Source: Adiantum capillus-veneris (Eukaryota > Streptophyta > Polypodiopsida > Polypodiales > Pteridaceae). From it: 64,000 bases of DNA. Under the pieces are notes generated by a model. The model had not been told where the DNA came from, made no database searches, and was given only the letters and a program-made list of their open reading frames with translations. The stretch's first letter is position 1. Every line of letters starts with the position of its first letter. The stretch covers positions 126,074,970 through 126,138,969 of the forward strand of contig CM043962.1 in the NCBI GenBank assembly GCA_014529385.2, written 5' to 3'. Shown piece by piece: positions 41,388-53,326 of the stretch. The position numbers were made by a program, and so were the translations under genes.

Positions 41388-41497
41388 CCGTCGGAGCCTC
41401 ATAGTGCTCCGTGTTTTGTATCCCTTCCTTTTCGTGGGTTTTGCTCGCTTTGAGGTTTCCCACTTGTAAATTAATCAAAGAAGATTTACAAAAAAAA

Positions 41498-41498
<1 letters not shown>

Positions 41499-41527
<29 letters not shown>
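41499..41527. repeat. (GT)n tract at the 3' end of LINE C
   Basis: A 29-bp GT run directly after the A8 end of LINE C. Confidence 0.93.
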
Positions 41528-43624
<2,097 letters not shown>

Positions 43625-43702
43625 CTCTCTGGCTTCAGTAATAAATGATAAATCCTATTTATCTGAATATATTTTATATTGCTATGCGCTCTCGTTTGTG
43701 AC

Positions 43703-44617
43703 ATGGCGAAAGGGGCAACCAAGGAAGAAGTGGCCAAAATGGACGACAAGATACATGCCACAATCATGGAGAACAAGAAGATGATGGACTCCGCAATCAA
43801 CAACATCATCAACCGCCTCTCCAAGCTCGAGAAAGAAGTAGAAGCCTTAAATAAGGGGAAAGAACAATGGGCCAAGGAGAAAGAACCTAAAGAAGAGGAG
43901 AAAAGGAAGGAGCTCGAGAAGTGGAAGGAGGCCCAAGAAGAATGGAACAAGGAGGAGGAGATGCACGAACAAATGGCCATCCTCAAAGCTTCAATAGCGT
44001 CTCTCACCCGCGACGAACGTGAAATCAACAATGAAACAAAAGAGGCCATCAAAGAAGAGCTTACCAAAGCCCTCACCGAAAGCTTGGAAAACAAGCTCGA
44101 GGCCACGAAAGAGGGATGGGTGGAGGTTGTCAAGAAGAACCTTAAAAAGGAAGCAAAATAAGATGCTCACAAGGAAGCAGCTCTCCTTGTGCACACCACA
44201 CTTGAAGAGGAAAAGATGCGACATGCTCGCCACCTAAATGTACAAGTCACCAGCATGGAAGAAGGGAAAGACTCCACCTCTAAGAAAGATGGCAAAGCAA
44301 TATGCATCAAATGTAGGTACAAGATAGAAGACCCGACCCTCTTCATCAAATCTGGGCGAGCCGGTAAAGACCCCACCAAAAAGAGGCCTCTTATCCTTTG
44401 ATTTCTATCGGAGGAAGCACGCACCCTTTTCATCCGCAAGAGGGTCATTCTACGAGGTCTCGTGGGGCCACCCATCTACCTTGATGATGATCTCACAAGG
44501 ATGCAAGTAGAGCACAGAAGAGCATGCATGCCTCGAGTACAACAAGCACGCAAAGAGGGAAAATGGGCCTCCTACTGTGATGGTCGAGTCATCATTGATG
44601 GCAAGGCCATAGCATAG
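43703..44617 (+). pseudogene. LINE B5 ORF1, two internal stops
   Basis: MAKGATKEEVAKMDDKIHAT opens a coiled-coil protein (NIINRLSKLEKEVEALNKGK and further heptads). A TAA follows KKEAK at 44159-44161, then in the same frame TTLEEEKMRHARHLNVQVTS, matching MTLEEEQRR-x-RALHVRVT of B1. A second stop follows KKRPLIL (44399-44401). The C-terminus reads LDDDLTRMQVEHRRA and GKWASYCDGRVII, clearer than in B1. The final stop TAG is at 44615-44617. Confidence 0.85.
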
Positions 44618-44656
44618 GGACTCGCGGCCTATGGGACACTGTATGAGGAGATACAG

Positions 44657-44800
44657 ATGGCAGTTTGGAATTGCAATGGCTCTCTGTGGACACGCCCAAG
44701 GAGATTGGAGGAGGTGATGCATGACGGAGACCTGCTCACAGAGACACATGAGAGCCCAGAGAGGCCTACCCCAAGTGCAGGACTACTAGGAGTTATACAC
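44657..44800 (+). pseudogene. LINE B5 ORF2 start
   Basis: MAVWNCNGSLWTRPRR matches MATWNCNGS of B1, with the endonuclease Asn preserved; LTETHESPERP carries the Glu region. It lies 39 nt after the ORF1 stop and in the same frame. Homology ends at about 44800. Confidence 0.82.
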
Positions 44801-46107
44801 AGGAAAGTAATCGAGCATTGCGACGGCACGGCGGCGGCGAGGCGGTTGAGCGCGGCACGGCGGTAGCTCCCTCTTCTTCGCGGCGAGGAATCCTCCACAA
44901 AGGCGAGCTTAGGACGGTGAGTGGCACACCCTTGCTCTCTTGAGCTTGCTAGATTAATCAGGTTGTGTGCTTGCAACCATTTGTGGCTCGCGCAGTGTAC
45001 GGTAAGTCCCTTGCTTTGACACGTGCGACAGATGCGCACATTTTTGGTGTCGTTGCCAGGGAGATGCCCTGTACTAAGCTCGAATAGCACTCTCTGCTGC
45101 TTTGTGGTGCAATGTGAGATGTAGGAAAGGTAGAGAAAGAAGGTGTGTGGCTGTTGAGAAGGATTTGTGAACTTTGTTTTTGCTGCATTGTACTGTTTTT
45201 TGTTAATAATGTGTTGGATTTTTTTGCTGCAATGTATTGTTTTCTGTTGATAAGGTGTTAGATTTAAGGTATTAGATCTATAATGTTAGATCTGTAAGGC
45301 ATAGTAAGCAAATCTGTTAGTTAATTAGTTGTTGTAGTACTGTGTTAAACAGTGTGTAACAGTAACTCTGTTAATTGCAAGTAGGTAGGTTAGGTGTGTG
45401 TGCGCACGCGCGCGGCACGACCTCGACGACCTTATCTTCCAATTAAAAAATTAAAATTAAAATTAAAAAAGATTATTCAAAAGGAAGGACGGGATCGTGA
45501 ACATTCCCTAAGCCCAAGCCCAAGCCCAGGCTCAGGCCTCAGTCACCCTTTGTACTTACTTATTATAGCCTCACGCCTAAGTAAAAATCGACCCTTTTGA
45601 GGACCATCGAAGCTTCAAGCAACCGAACGCTGTGTTGTAAAACACACCACGACCCCCTGAGCGATCACTCGTTTCGAGCTATCACATGCTCTAATCCAAA
45701 TACCGATTATAAAAAAACATTAAAAAACATCAAAAAACGAGTGAAAACGGGGTGCAAAACGCCCAAAAAATCAAGCGGTTAACCTTTAAGGGTATTCACC
45801 GACGCTTGTAGGGTGTCAAACGCACATGCATCTGCGCTCTGGTCGTGTGCTAGAGGCCGAGCAACTAGGGTGCCAAAGGCACATGCATCTGCGCTATGGA
45901 CGTGTGCTAGAGGCCGAGTAACTAGCGAGCAAACAATGCTTCCACCTCAAGGAAAACCTCTAGTACGCCGGGCCTAGAAGGGTTATTTCTCAACGAAAAT
46001 GGAGAATATGACCTGCAAACTGAAACCTTGACTGACCTGTACACGGGTTACACATACCATATAGGTTGGTTAGAAGTTGTGCAATCTACCTCTAGCGCCA
46101 CAAGTCT
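44801..46107 (+). other. 5' region (probable LTR and leader) of a deleted gypsy element
   Basis: No protein is recognised. It includes AT-rich DNA with repeated TTAGATC near 45250-45300, an AATTAAA-rich stretch (45440-45472), and a 57-bp tandem duplication at 45810-45923. Its position before gag suggests LTR plus leader, but I could not match it to a 3' LTR, so the boundary is open. Confidence 0.4.
45810..45923. repeat. 57-bp tandem duplication
   Basis: Copies start at 45810 and 45867 and share GCACATGCATCTGCGCT and GTGTGCTAGAGGCCGAG with a few substitutions. Confidence 0.9.
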
Positions 46108-47664
46108 ATGCCTAGGGCCACACCTATGAACTTTGGACCACCACGTGGTACACCACCATACGAGGTATGAGACCCGAGGGCCGCGCGTATGCCAAGGCCA
46201 AGGCCAGCTTCCATCCCACATGTAGTTCCAGAAGCTCCTGCACCTACTACCACTACATCTACTTATTTAGGAGATTTGGCAGCATTTGCTTAAACCATCG
46301 GTCGATTTATTGTTGAGAATATGTGTAACACGCCTGATAGAGAGCCTAGAAGTAAGGCAATACAAATAGCCAAGCTCACACAAAAATATAGTGGAGACAG
46401 ATATGTGAGAAAGCATATCGAAATGTTTGAACAAATATGCGATTCTCTAGGAGAACACAATGATCTACATAAGAGTAATGCTTTAAGCCTAACCTTAAGT
46501 GGGAAGGCTCGGGATTGGTATAGAACCCTAAGGGTGGAAGGAAAAACGATTTACCCTACTCTTAGGAGACTGTTCTTGAAAGAATACATACAAGAGGGAG
46601 TGTTTTGGGGTGTAGCCTCTCAGCTCCAGAAAGCCCAACGAGGAGGGAGAGTCGGTGAGAGACTTTATTAGTCCCTTGAAGCATTTTAATTCTCGTTGTA
46701 ATCCAAATGAGCGCTTCACTAATAGTCAATTGCATGATAGATTCATTAGGGGATTACGACATGACGATTTCTACAATGGCCTAGTCATTAGAGGTATCAC
46801 CACTTGCGAAGCAATCGCCACCAATGCGATCCAATTGGAGGATAATTTAATGATTCAAGGAGAAAGAGTGTCTGTGGAACCTAAATCTACTAGCTCGCAA
46901 GCACCGGGGCATCAGCCAATGACCCTAAAGCCTATTGCTAAGGAGCCAAAGATATCTGAGATGACTTTAGCAGATCTCACCAAGGCCATTCAAGAGAGTC
47001 TTAAACACAATCGTGTTCCGCAAAACAATCATATATACAAGAAGGGAGCAACAATGGTGCTCAGTATGCTATGGTCCACATAGTACCAGTGAATACCCTA
47101 CTTTTAGAGTAAAACTCAATGGGAATTGCAATGCCTATGGGAGGTATGGTCATCAAGCTAAGGATTGTATAATATAAGCGCACAATGGCCAATAGACTAA
47201 CCTTAGCATGGACAGACACACCTCGAGTGCCTGCATTGATGCCGGCCCCACCTCTTGAACAAACATCAAAACACATGGTCCCTAGGGCCCAACATGTTGT
47301 TCAAACAACACCCTTACCACCTCCAATGAAAGGACCGCAACTACCACATCCGAGAATCACTTCTGTGAATCAAGTGGGTTGTGAGTCATCTATTGCTTGT
47401 TTGGAAGGCTATGAGGAAGATATAGACCCTAATATTGTCTATGGGATTGATGCGCTTGAAGAAAGTCCACAATACTACATGGAGGACTATTGGGGAGAAG
47501 TCAAACATGTCTATCAAGTAGCTGCTCTTGCTACAAGACGCCAAAGTATCAATTACACTACCAAGAGACCACCTCTTCAATGCCATGAGTGTGGAGGTCC
47601 ACATCGTGTGGCCGAGTGTCCTATTAGGCTACAAAAGAACACCACACTAATGCAAACCAATTAA
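46108..47664 (+). pseudogene. Gypsy gag, broken
   Basis: MPRATPMNFGPPRGTPPYEV starts a Pro-rich leader with two early stops. Capsid-like motifs follow: YVRKHIEMFEQICDSLGEHN, SLTLSGKARDWYRTL and YPTLRRLFLKEYIQEG. A frame change near 46655 leads to RDFISPLKHFNSRCNPNERF and LHDRFIRGLRHDDFYN. A CCHC knuckle near 47124-47166 has Tyr for its second Cys (CNAYGRYGHQAKDC). A second knuckle, CHECGGPHRVAEC, is intact near 47581-47620. Confidence 0.85.
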
Positions 47665-47707
47665 GCGAGCACGTCTACAATGCCGATACTCAAGTGTAAT
47701 CGATGTG

Positions 47708-47850
47708 GTTTCCTTTGGATGTTAAGAGTACATCCAGTGTATCATGTCATCCATTGGTGCAGCCAAAGTTGCCTATAAATTAGCTTTTCCTTTGGATGTT
47801 AAAGTACATCAATTATATCATGTGATGCGTTGGTGCAGCCATAGTTGGTC
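47708..47850 (+). pseudogene. Gypsy integrase C-terminal remnant, duplicated
   Basis: 47770-47850 reads VAYKLAFPLDVKVHQLYHVM, a typical gypsy integrase tail just before the end of pol. A second copy of part of it lies at 47708-47770. Gag ends only about 100 bp upstream, so protease, RT, RNase H and the integrase core are gone. Confidence 0.75.
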
Positions 47851-48827
47851 AGTGCTATGAAGTGCCTATGGGTGCACGACAGAGTGCTAAAGCGGGTACG
47901 AAGGACCTAGGCAGCCAAATGGTTGTTGAGGTGTATGCTTCATGTGGTTTTTTGGGCCAAGAAGGCTCCAAAGAGAGCGAAGCAGGAGGGCAAGGCGAGG
48001 TTTCTAAAGTGTTGGGACTGTGCCTTGAAAGGTGATAATCAAGATGCTCTTCAAATCGGTCCAAACGGCTGCTCAAACAGAGCTACGATGTGCAAGTTAT
48101 GGCAGTTCAAAGATAGAATGCTTTGCAGATCCCCGACGGATAGAGCAAGTGGAGATGGGTGATCAACCAGAGCAAGTGGACATGAGTGATCAGGGCTGAT
48201 GTCAGTGGATAGATGCAAAGTGCTCGAGTTGTGGTGCCGGTCTTTCCGGATCATCAATCAGAGTTCAGATGGACAAGTTATGGCTAGTTGAAGTTTTGCA
48301 AGGGGCCAATTATGTGGCAATTTGAGCTGCTCGGTAGCCGTGCCATCTAGAGTTATTTGGGCTCGTCAAAGTCCTAGAAGCTAGTGGGCATTATGTGGAG
48401 TTGGCCAAATTTGATGGCTCCTCGATCAAAGTCACGGAAGGCAAGATATGCTCGGTCAAAGTTCGAAGCCGTTGCGGACTGGGTGGTGTCATATAATTTT
48501 TGTCCAGTTTGGAGCTCATCGTTCGAGGTCGAGGAAGAGTCGAAGCGTGGTGGGATGCTTGGAGTTGGGAGTCAGCACGGAGAACTTTCGGTTGCTTTTC
48601 ACGATTCGAGCATTTGGTTGGCGAGCAATGGATGAGGATACTCTAAAAAAGGTGCCAACAAAGCAGGTCTTAAGTGAGTTCAAAGGGATTTTCAACTCCT
48701 AGGGGGGTGTCTCCACCACGGGCCACGGGCGGCCATGTGTCGCCCGAATAATTCCATAAACGAAATCGGGACCCATGAACGCGGAGTATAAAGACCGGAG
48801 CATGACTCCCTTACTGTCAATCAAGGG

Positions 48828-48835
<8 letters not shown>
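47851..48835 (+). other. 3' part of the deleted gypsy element, possible polypurine tract
   Basis: No gene. At 48693-48707 the sequence ACTCCTAGGGGGG is followed by TGTCTCCACCACGG, which would fit a polypurine tract and LTR start. No matching 5' LTR was found. Confidence 0.4.

Positions 48836-48906
<71 letters not shown>
48834..48906. repeat. (GA)n microsatellite
   Basis: About 70 bp of GA repeat. Orientation is opposite to the TC tracts of the LINE array, and no minus-strand LINE end was recognised beside it. Confidence 0.96.
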
Positions 48907-48908
<2 letters not shown>

Positions 48909-49117
48909 ATGGCAGGGCCCCTTGGGCGCTACGCGGGTGCTCTCAGGCGGCCCTTGGGCGGTTTTGGTGGCCTTGTGGGTTGTGGTGGTGGTTTTGGCAA
49001 TAAACGGCGCCGATTGCGGACAGTTGAACGATAGTGCTGACGTGGTACGCTCGTGTAGGGCAGGGTTCACACAGCCCTAAGGGCCAAAACGTTTGAAGGC
49101 AAGGAAAAAATTCCCCC

Positions 49118-49630
49118 CACTAGCGACCTCGCTAGTGCAAGGGAGGGAGAGGGTGAGTTGAAAATGAGTTTCAAGTGGTTGAGAGAGGGAGAAAGTGAAT
49201 TGGTTCTCACGGCTTGATAAGCAATGGGGGAAGAACTGGTAGGAGTCAAGATGGGAGATAGTTGTTAACGATATTTGGCACCCTCCATGGCCACATAGAA
49301 TGAAGGTTTTTGTGTGAAAGGTGCTTTGGGGAGCCATGTCGGCTGGGGTGAAGGTATTCGCCAGGGAAATTGGTTCGGACACATGCTCACAATGCAGATC
49401 GGTTAGGGAAGACCTCGCTCACCTATTTGTAGGGAAAATCTGCAAATGGGTCCAAAAACTTAGAAAATACGATTCTTCAAGAATGACCTATGCTTGGGAG
49501 GAAACGCATTCAAGAGTCAATTGCTACTCATAGTCACACAAATTGTGAGATAGTACTATTTCAATCAAGTTAGGAAGGCAAGGAACAATTGGATATTCAA
49601 GACCAAGGGGCACTAGCCACCTCGCTAGTG
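49118..49630. repeat. Two related palindromes flanking a LINE fragment
   Basis: CACTAGCG-ACCT-CGCTAGTG at 49118-49137 is a perfect 8-bp stem; CACTAGCCACCTCGCTAGTG at 49611-49630 is a one-mismatch version. Both are preceded by GAAGGCAAGGAA. Confidence 0.8.
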
Positions 49631-49800
49631 CTCCCCTCAGCTCAAGAAGGAGAGCAAATGAAGCAAAGTCAAGCAAGGGCGTCGCCCTCCCAAAAGGTGC
49701 TAAAATTGGACGCAAGGTGGGCCAATGTGAATGTAGCTGCCAAGAATGAGTGGAATCCCCCTATAAAGGGCATTTCTTGTATCATTTTTATGCTTTTTGC
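49200..49800 (+). pseudogene. Plant L1 ORF2 C-terminal fragment (zf-RVT-like)
   Basis: In shifting frames the plus strand reads IWHPPWPHRMKVFVW, KVLWGAMSAGVKVFAREIGS, then DTCSQCRSVREDLAHLFVG. This is the pattern of the zinc-binding domain after the RT of plant LINEs (W-x-P-K-x-K-F-W ... C-x2-C ... E-x-x-HLF). Around 49568-49600 RKARNNWIFKTKG matches the W-x-x-RN-x-x-F end motif. No RT precedes it. Confidence 0.65.
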
Positions 49801-50689
49801 CAGAGCTTTTTAGCCTGCCATTTGTAGGGAGCCAAGAGTGTGTTTTTTGTGGGGCTTCTTTGTGCAGAGGTGTGTGCCTGCAGAGCCCAAAGAGTGTATT
49901 TTTCCAAGCAACCATGTGTTGTAAGAGAGCCATGCATGGTGTCATTTGAGTGTGATCAAGCTTCCATAGTCGTTTCTCGAGTGCCATTTCTCCCTTGCCC
50001 CTTTCTCTACTTCTGTTGTTGTGTCGTGTTGCCTGTGTGTCTGAGCAGGTGTGCCCCCAAGCCATTTTGTGTGCGGAATGAGAGTGAGGGAGAGGTATTG
50101 TGTGCGGCAACACTGTGTGGTCTCAAATGAGCTGTGAAATGCATGTGGGTAGCTAGTCTCAACAAGTGTGAGTGTGTGGTGTCTTTTCTCATGGTGAGCG
50201 TGTATGTCCGTCGGTGTGTGTGCGAACTGTGGTCTGCCAGTGGAAAGTGTGAAGTTGTAAAGGTGTTTTCGAGAGGACAGAGGTGTTGTGAATGCCCTGA
50301 GCTATAGAGAGGCTTTGTGTTGTGTGCTGGGTGTGTTCCCCCATTCCCCCTCTCCACCGCCTTATAGAAAAACTATGTAAGACTGACACTATTAAGGAGG
50401 TGAGGCTGTGGTATGGGACGCTCGATCTTATAGGTACATGCCTATGTCCTCGGATGTTGGTCCCAGCAAGGGGGTGCTACCGGATGGTGGCTATGGTCAG
50501 GTGGTTCGTCCGATGTGTGTCCATAGGCGGTCCATGTAGCCGGGAGATCCTCCCGTTTAGTTCGTTTCAAGAGGGTTGGCAAGGGGTGGATAGGGGCAAG
50601 GGGGGGTTGGGTAGGGGCGAAGAGAGGTAGGAGAGAGTAGAGGCAGGGTAGAAGCGAGGAGAAGTAGAGGGTGGATAAGGGCGAGATGG
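49801..50689. other. Unassigned, GT-rich plus strand
   Basis: Rich in TGTGTGC and TGTGGTG phrases. Open frames exist but none is recognised. It could be a LINE 3' UTR or degraded microsatellite DNA. Confidence 0.4.
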
Positions 50690-50745
50690 TGTGGGTAGGG
50701 ATGAGTATAGAGTGGGTGGGTCGGTTGGGGTGGGGGGGTGGGTGG

Positions 50746-50799
<54 letters not shown>
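50690..50799 (+). repeat. G-rich tract with poly-G
   Basis: GGGT repeats and a short GT run lead into about 40 consecutive G residues (50759-50799). Strong G-quadruplex potential on the plus strand. It lies directly before a LINE C-type ORF1 fragment. Confidence 0.95.
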
Positions 50800-50801
<2 letters not shown>

Positions 50802-51326
50802 CGGTTGGCAGAGGATTTTGTTGATGCTCGAAATCCTTGGGAAGGTCAGCAACCAACTACTAAAGTGGTTATTCCGGTTCAGCAACTTATGGATCCGGTT
50901 GCACAGTATGCGTTGAATGCGCTCATTTTGTTCTTCCCTGACAAGATGCCCTCGGCACAAGACGTAGGTCAATAGGTTGATTTTCTATTGAAAGACAAGC
51001 TGTCCGAGAAGTGTATTTTGTTGCCCATGGTTTTTATGAGGTGTTACTGGCAGACATGGAAGCTCGCTCGCAATTATTGGGAATGTCGCCCTTGTTTTTC
51101 AATATGCAAATGACACATGTATTGCCATGGGCGCTTACTAAAGACTATCAGAGCTTGATAAGCCACAGGTGCCCAGTTTGGGTGGAAATAGTTGGATTTT
51201 CACGAACTTGGAAGCATTTCTTGCCTCTCCTAGCTGCTCAATTGGGCAAAGTGATATGCCCCCCAAACTTGGATACTAATTCCAATAGATTTTGTGTGTT
51301 GTGGGATACAGATAATTTCACAAAGT
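50800..51326 (+). pseudogene. LINE C-type ORF1 fragment
   Basis: Homologous to the start of LINE C ORF1: EDFVDARNPWEG, IPVQQLMDPVAQYALNALIL and PSAQDVGQ. After a stop and frame changes it continues with YFVAHGFYEVLLADMEARS, then YQSLISHRCPVWVEIVGFSR and LPLLAAQLGKVICPPNL. It ends at LWDTDNFTK, where an LTR begins. The 3' part is missing. Confidence 0.85.
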
Positions 51327-51956
51327 GATGACGTGGCTACCGATAGCAAAAACCCTAATTTCTGCCAGAAAACCCTAATTTCCTGCAAACCCTAAAATCT
51401 GCCAGAAACCCTAATTTTCAGCAAACCCTAATTCCTGGAAACCCTAACAATAGGGCAACAGGAGAGAATTCCGGTAAATGCGCTGGCTTGCTGACGTGGC
51501 AGTACGACAGTCCCGAGATTTGCGCTGGCTGCTTTTTGCGGCAGAATTTTCAGTTGATGCTTTTTCTCTACACTATTGGCCAAGGAGAGAGAGAAAAGAA
51601 TATTTGCTTTTAATTTTGTTGGCTGTCTTGAGATAGAGAGAGAGAGAATCTGCTTTTGCTTTCAAGCTTTTGGGGCTCTGCTTTTGGGCATCCCTTGTAA
51701 CCTTTAAATTAGTGGTGAGGGCCTCACTTCTCAGAGCATCTGGACGCAGAGTCTGAGAGTGAAACCGAACCACTCTCTTGTACTTTGATTAATACAAAAA
51801 GAAATACCGACAGGGGCGCCAATCTTTGGGGCCAATATCTCTAGGCACGGAACTCCACCAAGCCAGTGCAATCTATTGTGATCTGTGAATTGTTTGAAGT
51901 GGTTATTTGGTGCTGTTGCGATGGATTCTTGACTTAGAGTGTCCAAGTCTCTTTCA
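51327..51956 (+). repeat. Probable 5' LTR of the outer gypsy element
   Basis: A boundary with LINE coding sequence lies near 51326, and TG begins the proposed LTR. CA at 51955-51956 ends it one base before a primer-binding site. It contains a cluster of AAACCCTAA-type motifs (51347-51450). The far LTR is not in the window, so the start is inferred. Confidence 0.6.
51347..51450 (+). promoter_or_regulatory. Telobox cluster (AAACCCTAA)
   Basis: Six AAACCCTAA/AAACCCTAAC-type motifs occur in about 100 bp, spaced by phrases such as TTTCTGCCAG. Teloboxes in plant promoters bind Myb-like telomere-repeat factors and recruit Polycomb. Here they may be LTR enhancer elements or derive from telomeric repeats. 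Confidence 0.75.
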
Positions 51957-51957
51957 A

Positions 51958-51969
51958 TGGTATCAGAGC
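51958..51969 (+). promoter_or_regulatory. Primer-binding site, initiator tRNA-Met type
   Basis: TGGTATCAGAGC matches the standard plant retrotransposon site exactly, one base after the LTR end. Confidence 0.9.
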
Positions 51970-52029
51970 ACAGCCGATTTCTCTTCTACGGGAAAAAATC
52001 CGATCCCCAATTTTTTTTCCCCGGCACCT

Positions 52030-52489
52030 ATGGCTTCACTCAAGGAATAGTCGACTCCCTCTGCATCTGGAGATGCGGGCACAGATCACAACGAAGATTG
52101 AGACAGAGAGTATGGCCCGCCTCGACCTACTCAAGCGGAGCAAAGAGAGATGAAGCGTCGTCAATTGATCGGCCTGCCTCGACCTACTCAGGCGGAGCAA
52201 AGAGAGATGAAGCGTCGTCAATTGATCGGCGATGCAACAAAGATGATGCTCAGTTTTGCGAAGGGTCCGAAATTGGCAAAATATATGAGCGAGACTTCTT
52301 TTCAGGAAGTGTATGCATAGTGTCAGAAAACCAGTACACCACCCCTGAAACCCGATCTCAAGAAACCTTCTGATTACAACCAATACTCAGAGAAGGAATT
52401 ACGAGAGGTGGTTGATGCACGAATTGCTCAACTTTTTGACGCGCAAAAGAAAGCCAAAAATCACGGCAAAAAGCAGAAGAAAAGCACTG
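52030..52489 (+). pseudogene. Gag N-terminal part of the outer element, interrupted by a nested element
   Basis: ATG at 52030 gives MASLKE, then a TAG (52048-52050) and a TGA before EYGPPRPTQAEQREMKRRQL. This 19-residue unit is tandemly duplicated in frame (57-bp period, 52121-52234). Further on: GPKLAKYMSETSFQEVY and SEKELREVVDARIAQLFDAQ. The reading stops at the nested element's target site (ACTTC, 52490-52494) and resumes after 59917. Confidence 0.8.
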
Positions 52490-52494
52490 ACTTC

Positions 52495-52999
52495 TGTAGC
52501 AGGCTACAGTGTCACTTTCACAGGACACAGTTACAGTTAGTACAGTTGGTCTGGTCTGTTCACACTGGACGGACACTTGGGCAGTGACACGTGGCAGGGA
52601 TACGGAGGGTGGCCTAGTGGACATGTGGCCAGGTCACACTTAGCTGGCTGACATTTATGGGCCGTTGGTGGCTCTTTATGATTGTATCTATGAGTAGTAG
52701 CCGTTGGGTCATTATCATTATCTTATCATGTACGAAGTCGATCTGAGCCTCGACAACCCCATTGTACCTGTGAGTCCTGGGCTGGAGCTGAGAGTGCTGC
52801 CACGCCAGAGCCTGTACATAGTTCTTTGAGCTAGTCGAGTCCACATGTTCTGGTCCACTGTTGTGTCTCTGTTGTTATCCATTGTTTCTGTGTTTCATTC
52901 TGTTTGAGAGAGTTTCCATTTGTTTGAGTGAGATTGTCTCGCACATTGCACTGAGGGGTAGCCACACTGTAGAGAGCACGACATATTATCCGCGCTACA
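52495..52999 (+). repeat. 5' LTR of the nested gypsy element
   Basis: 505 bp, TGTAGC...GCTACA. Relative to the 3' LTR it lacks about 60 bp near 52735. Directly after it, GGTGCTCTCATTTTGGCGAT would hold the primer-binding site, but I cannot name the tRNA. Confidence 0.88.
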
Positions 53000-53326
53000 G
53001 GTGCTCTCATTTTGGCGATCACGGTGGGACCTCAACTGAAATCTCACTCTGTGAGGTGCAAATCTTGAAGCTGGTTAGGTTGATCTAGCTTCGCCTTCGC
53101 CGACCTTGCCTTGCAATGTTCCCCTCTCACCTGGTCCATTAGTCCTTGGTCTAGTCCTTTCTCGCCCTGGTCCAACTTATCCTCGTCCCTGGTCTAGACC
53201 TACTCGACCCTGGTATAGTCCTCCTCGTCCCTGGTCTAGATCTCCTCGACCCTCGTCTAGTCCTCCTCGTCCCTGGTCTACACCTCCTCGACCCTTGTCT
53301 AGCCTTCCTCGTCCCTGGTCTCGTCC

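Larger units (their letters stand above)
36307..41498 (+). mobile_element. LINE C, plant L1-type element
   Basis: Starts after a GA/GT tract. It has a gag-like ORF1 with CCHC knuckle, ORF2 with endonuclease and RT, and a C-terminal region. It ends GATTTACAAAAAAAA (about 41484-41498) followed at once by (GT)n. It is only distantly related to families A and B. Both ORFs contain stops and frame changes. Confidence 0.88.

Noticed and set aside
48700-48906. Minus-strand LINE inserted at the (GA)n tract
   Set aside because: The TC strand is the minus strand here, but the adjoining minus-strand sequence (48835-48700) shows neither ORF1/ORF2 motifs nor the A/B tail.
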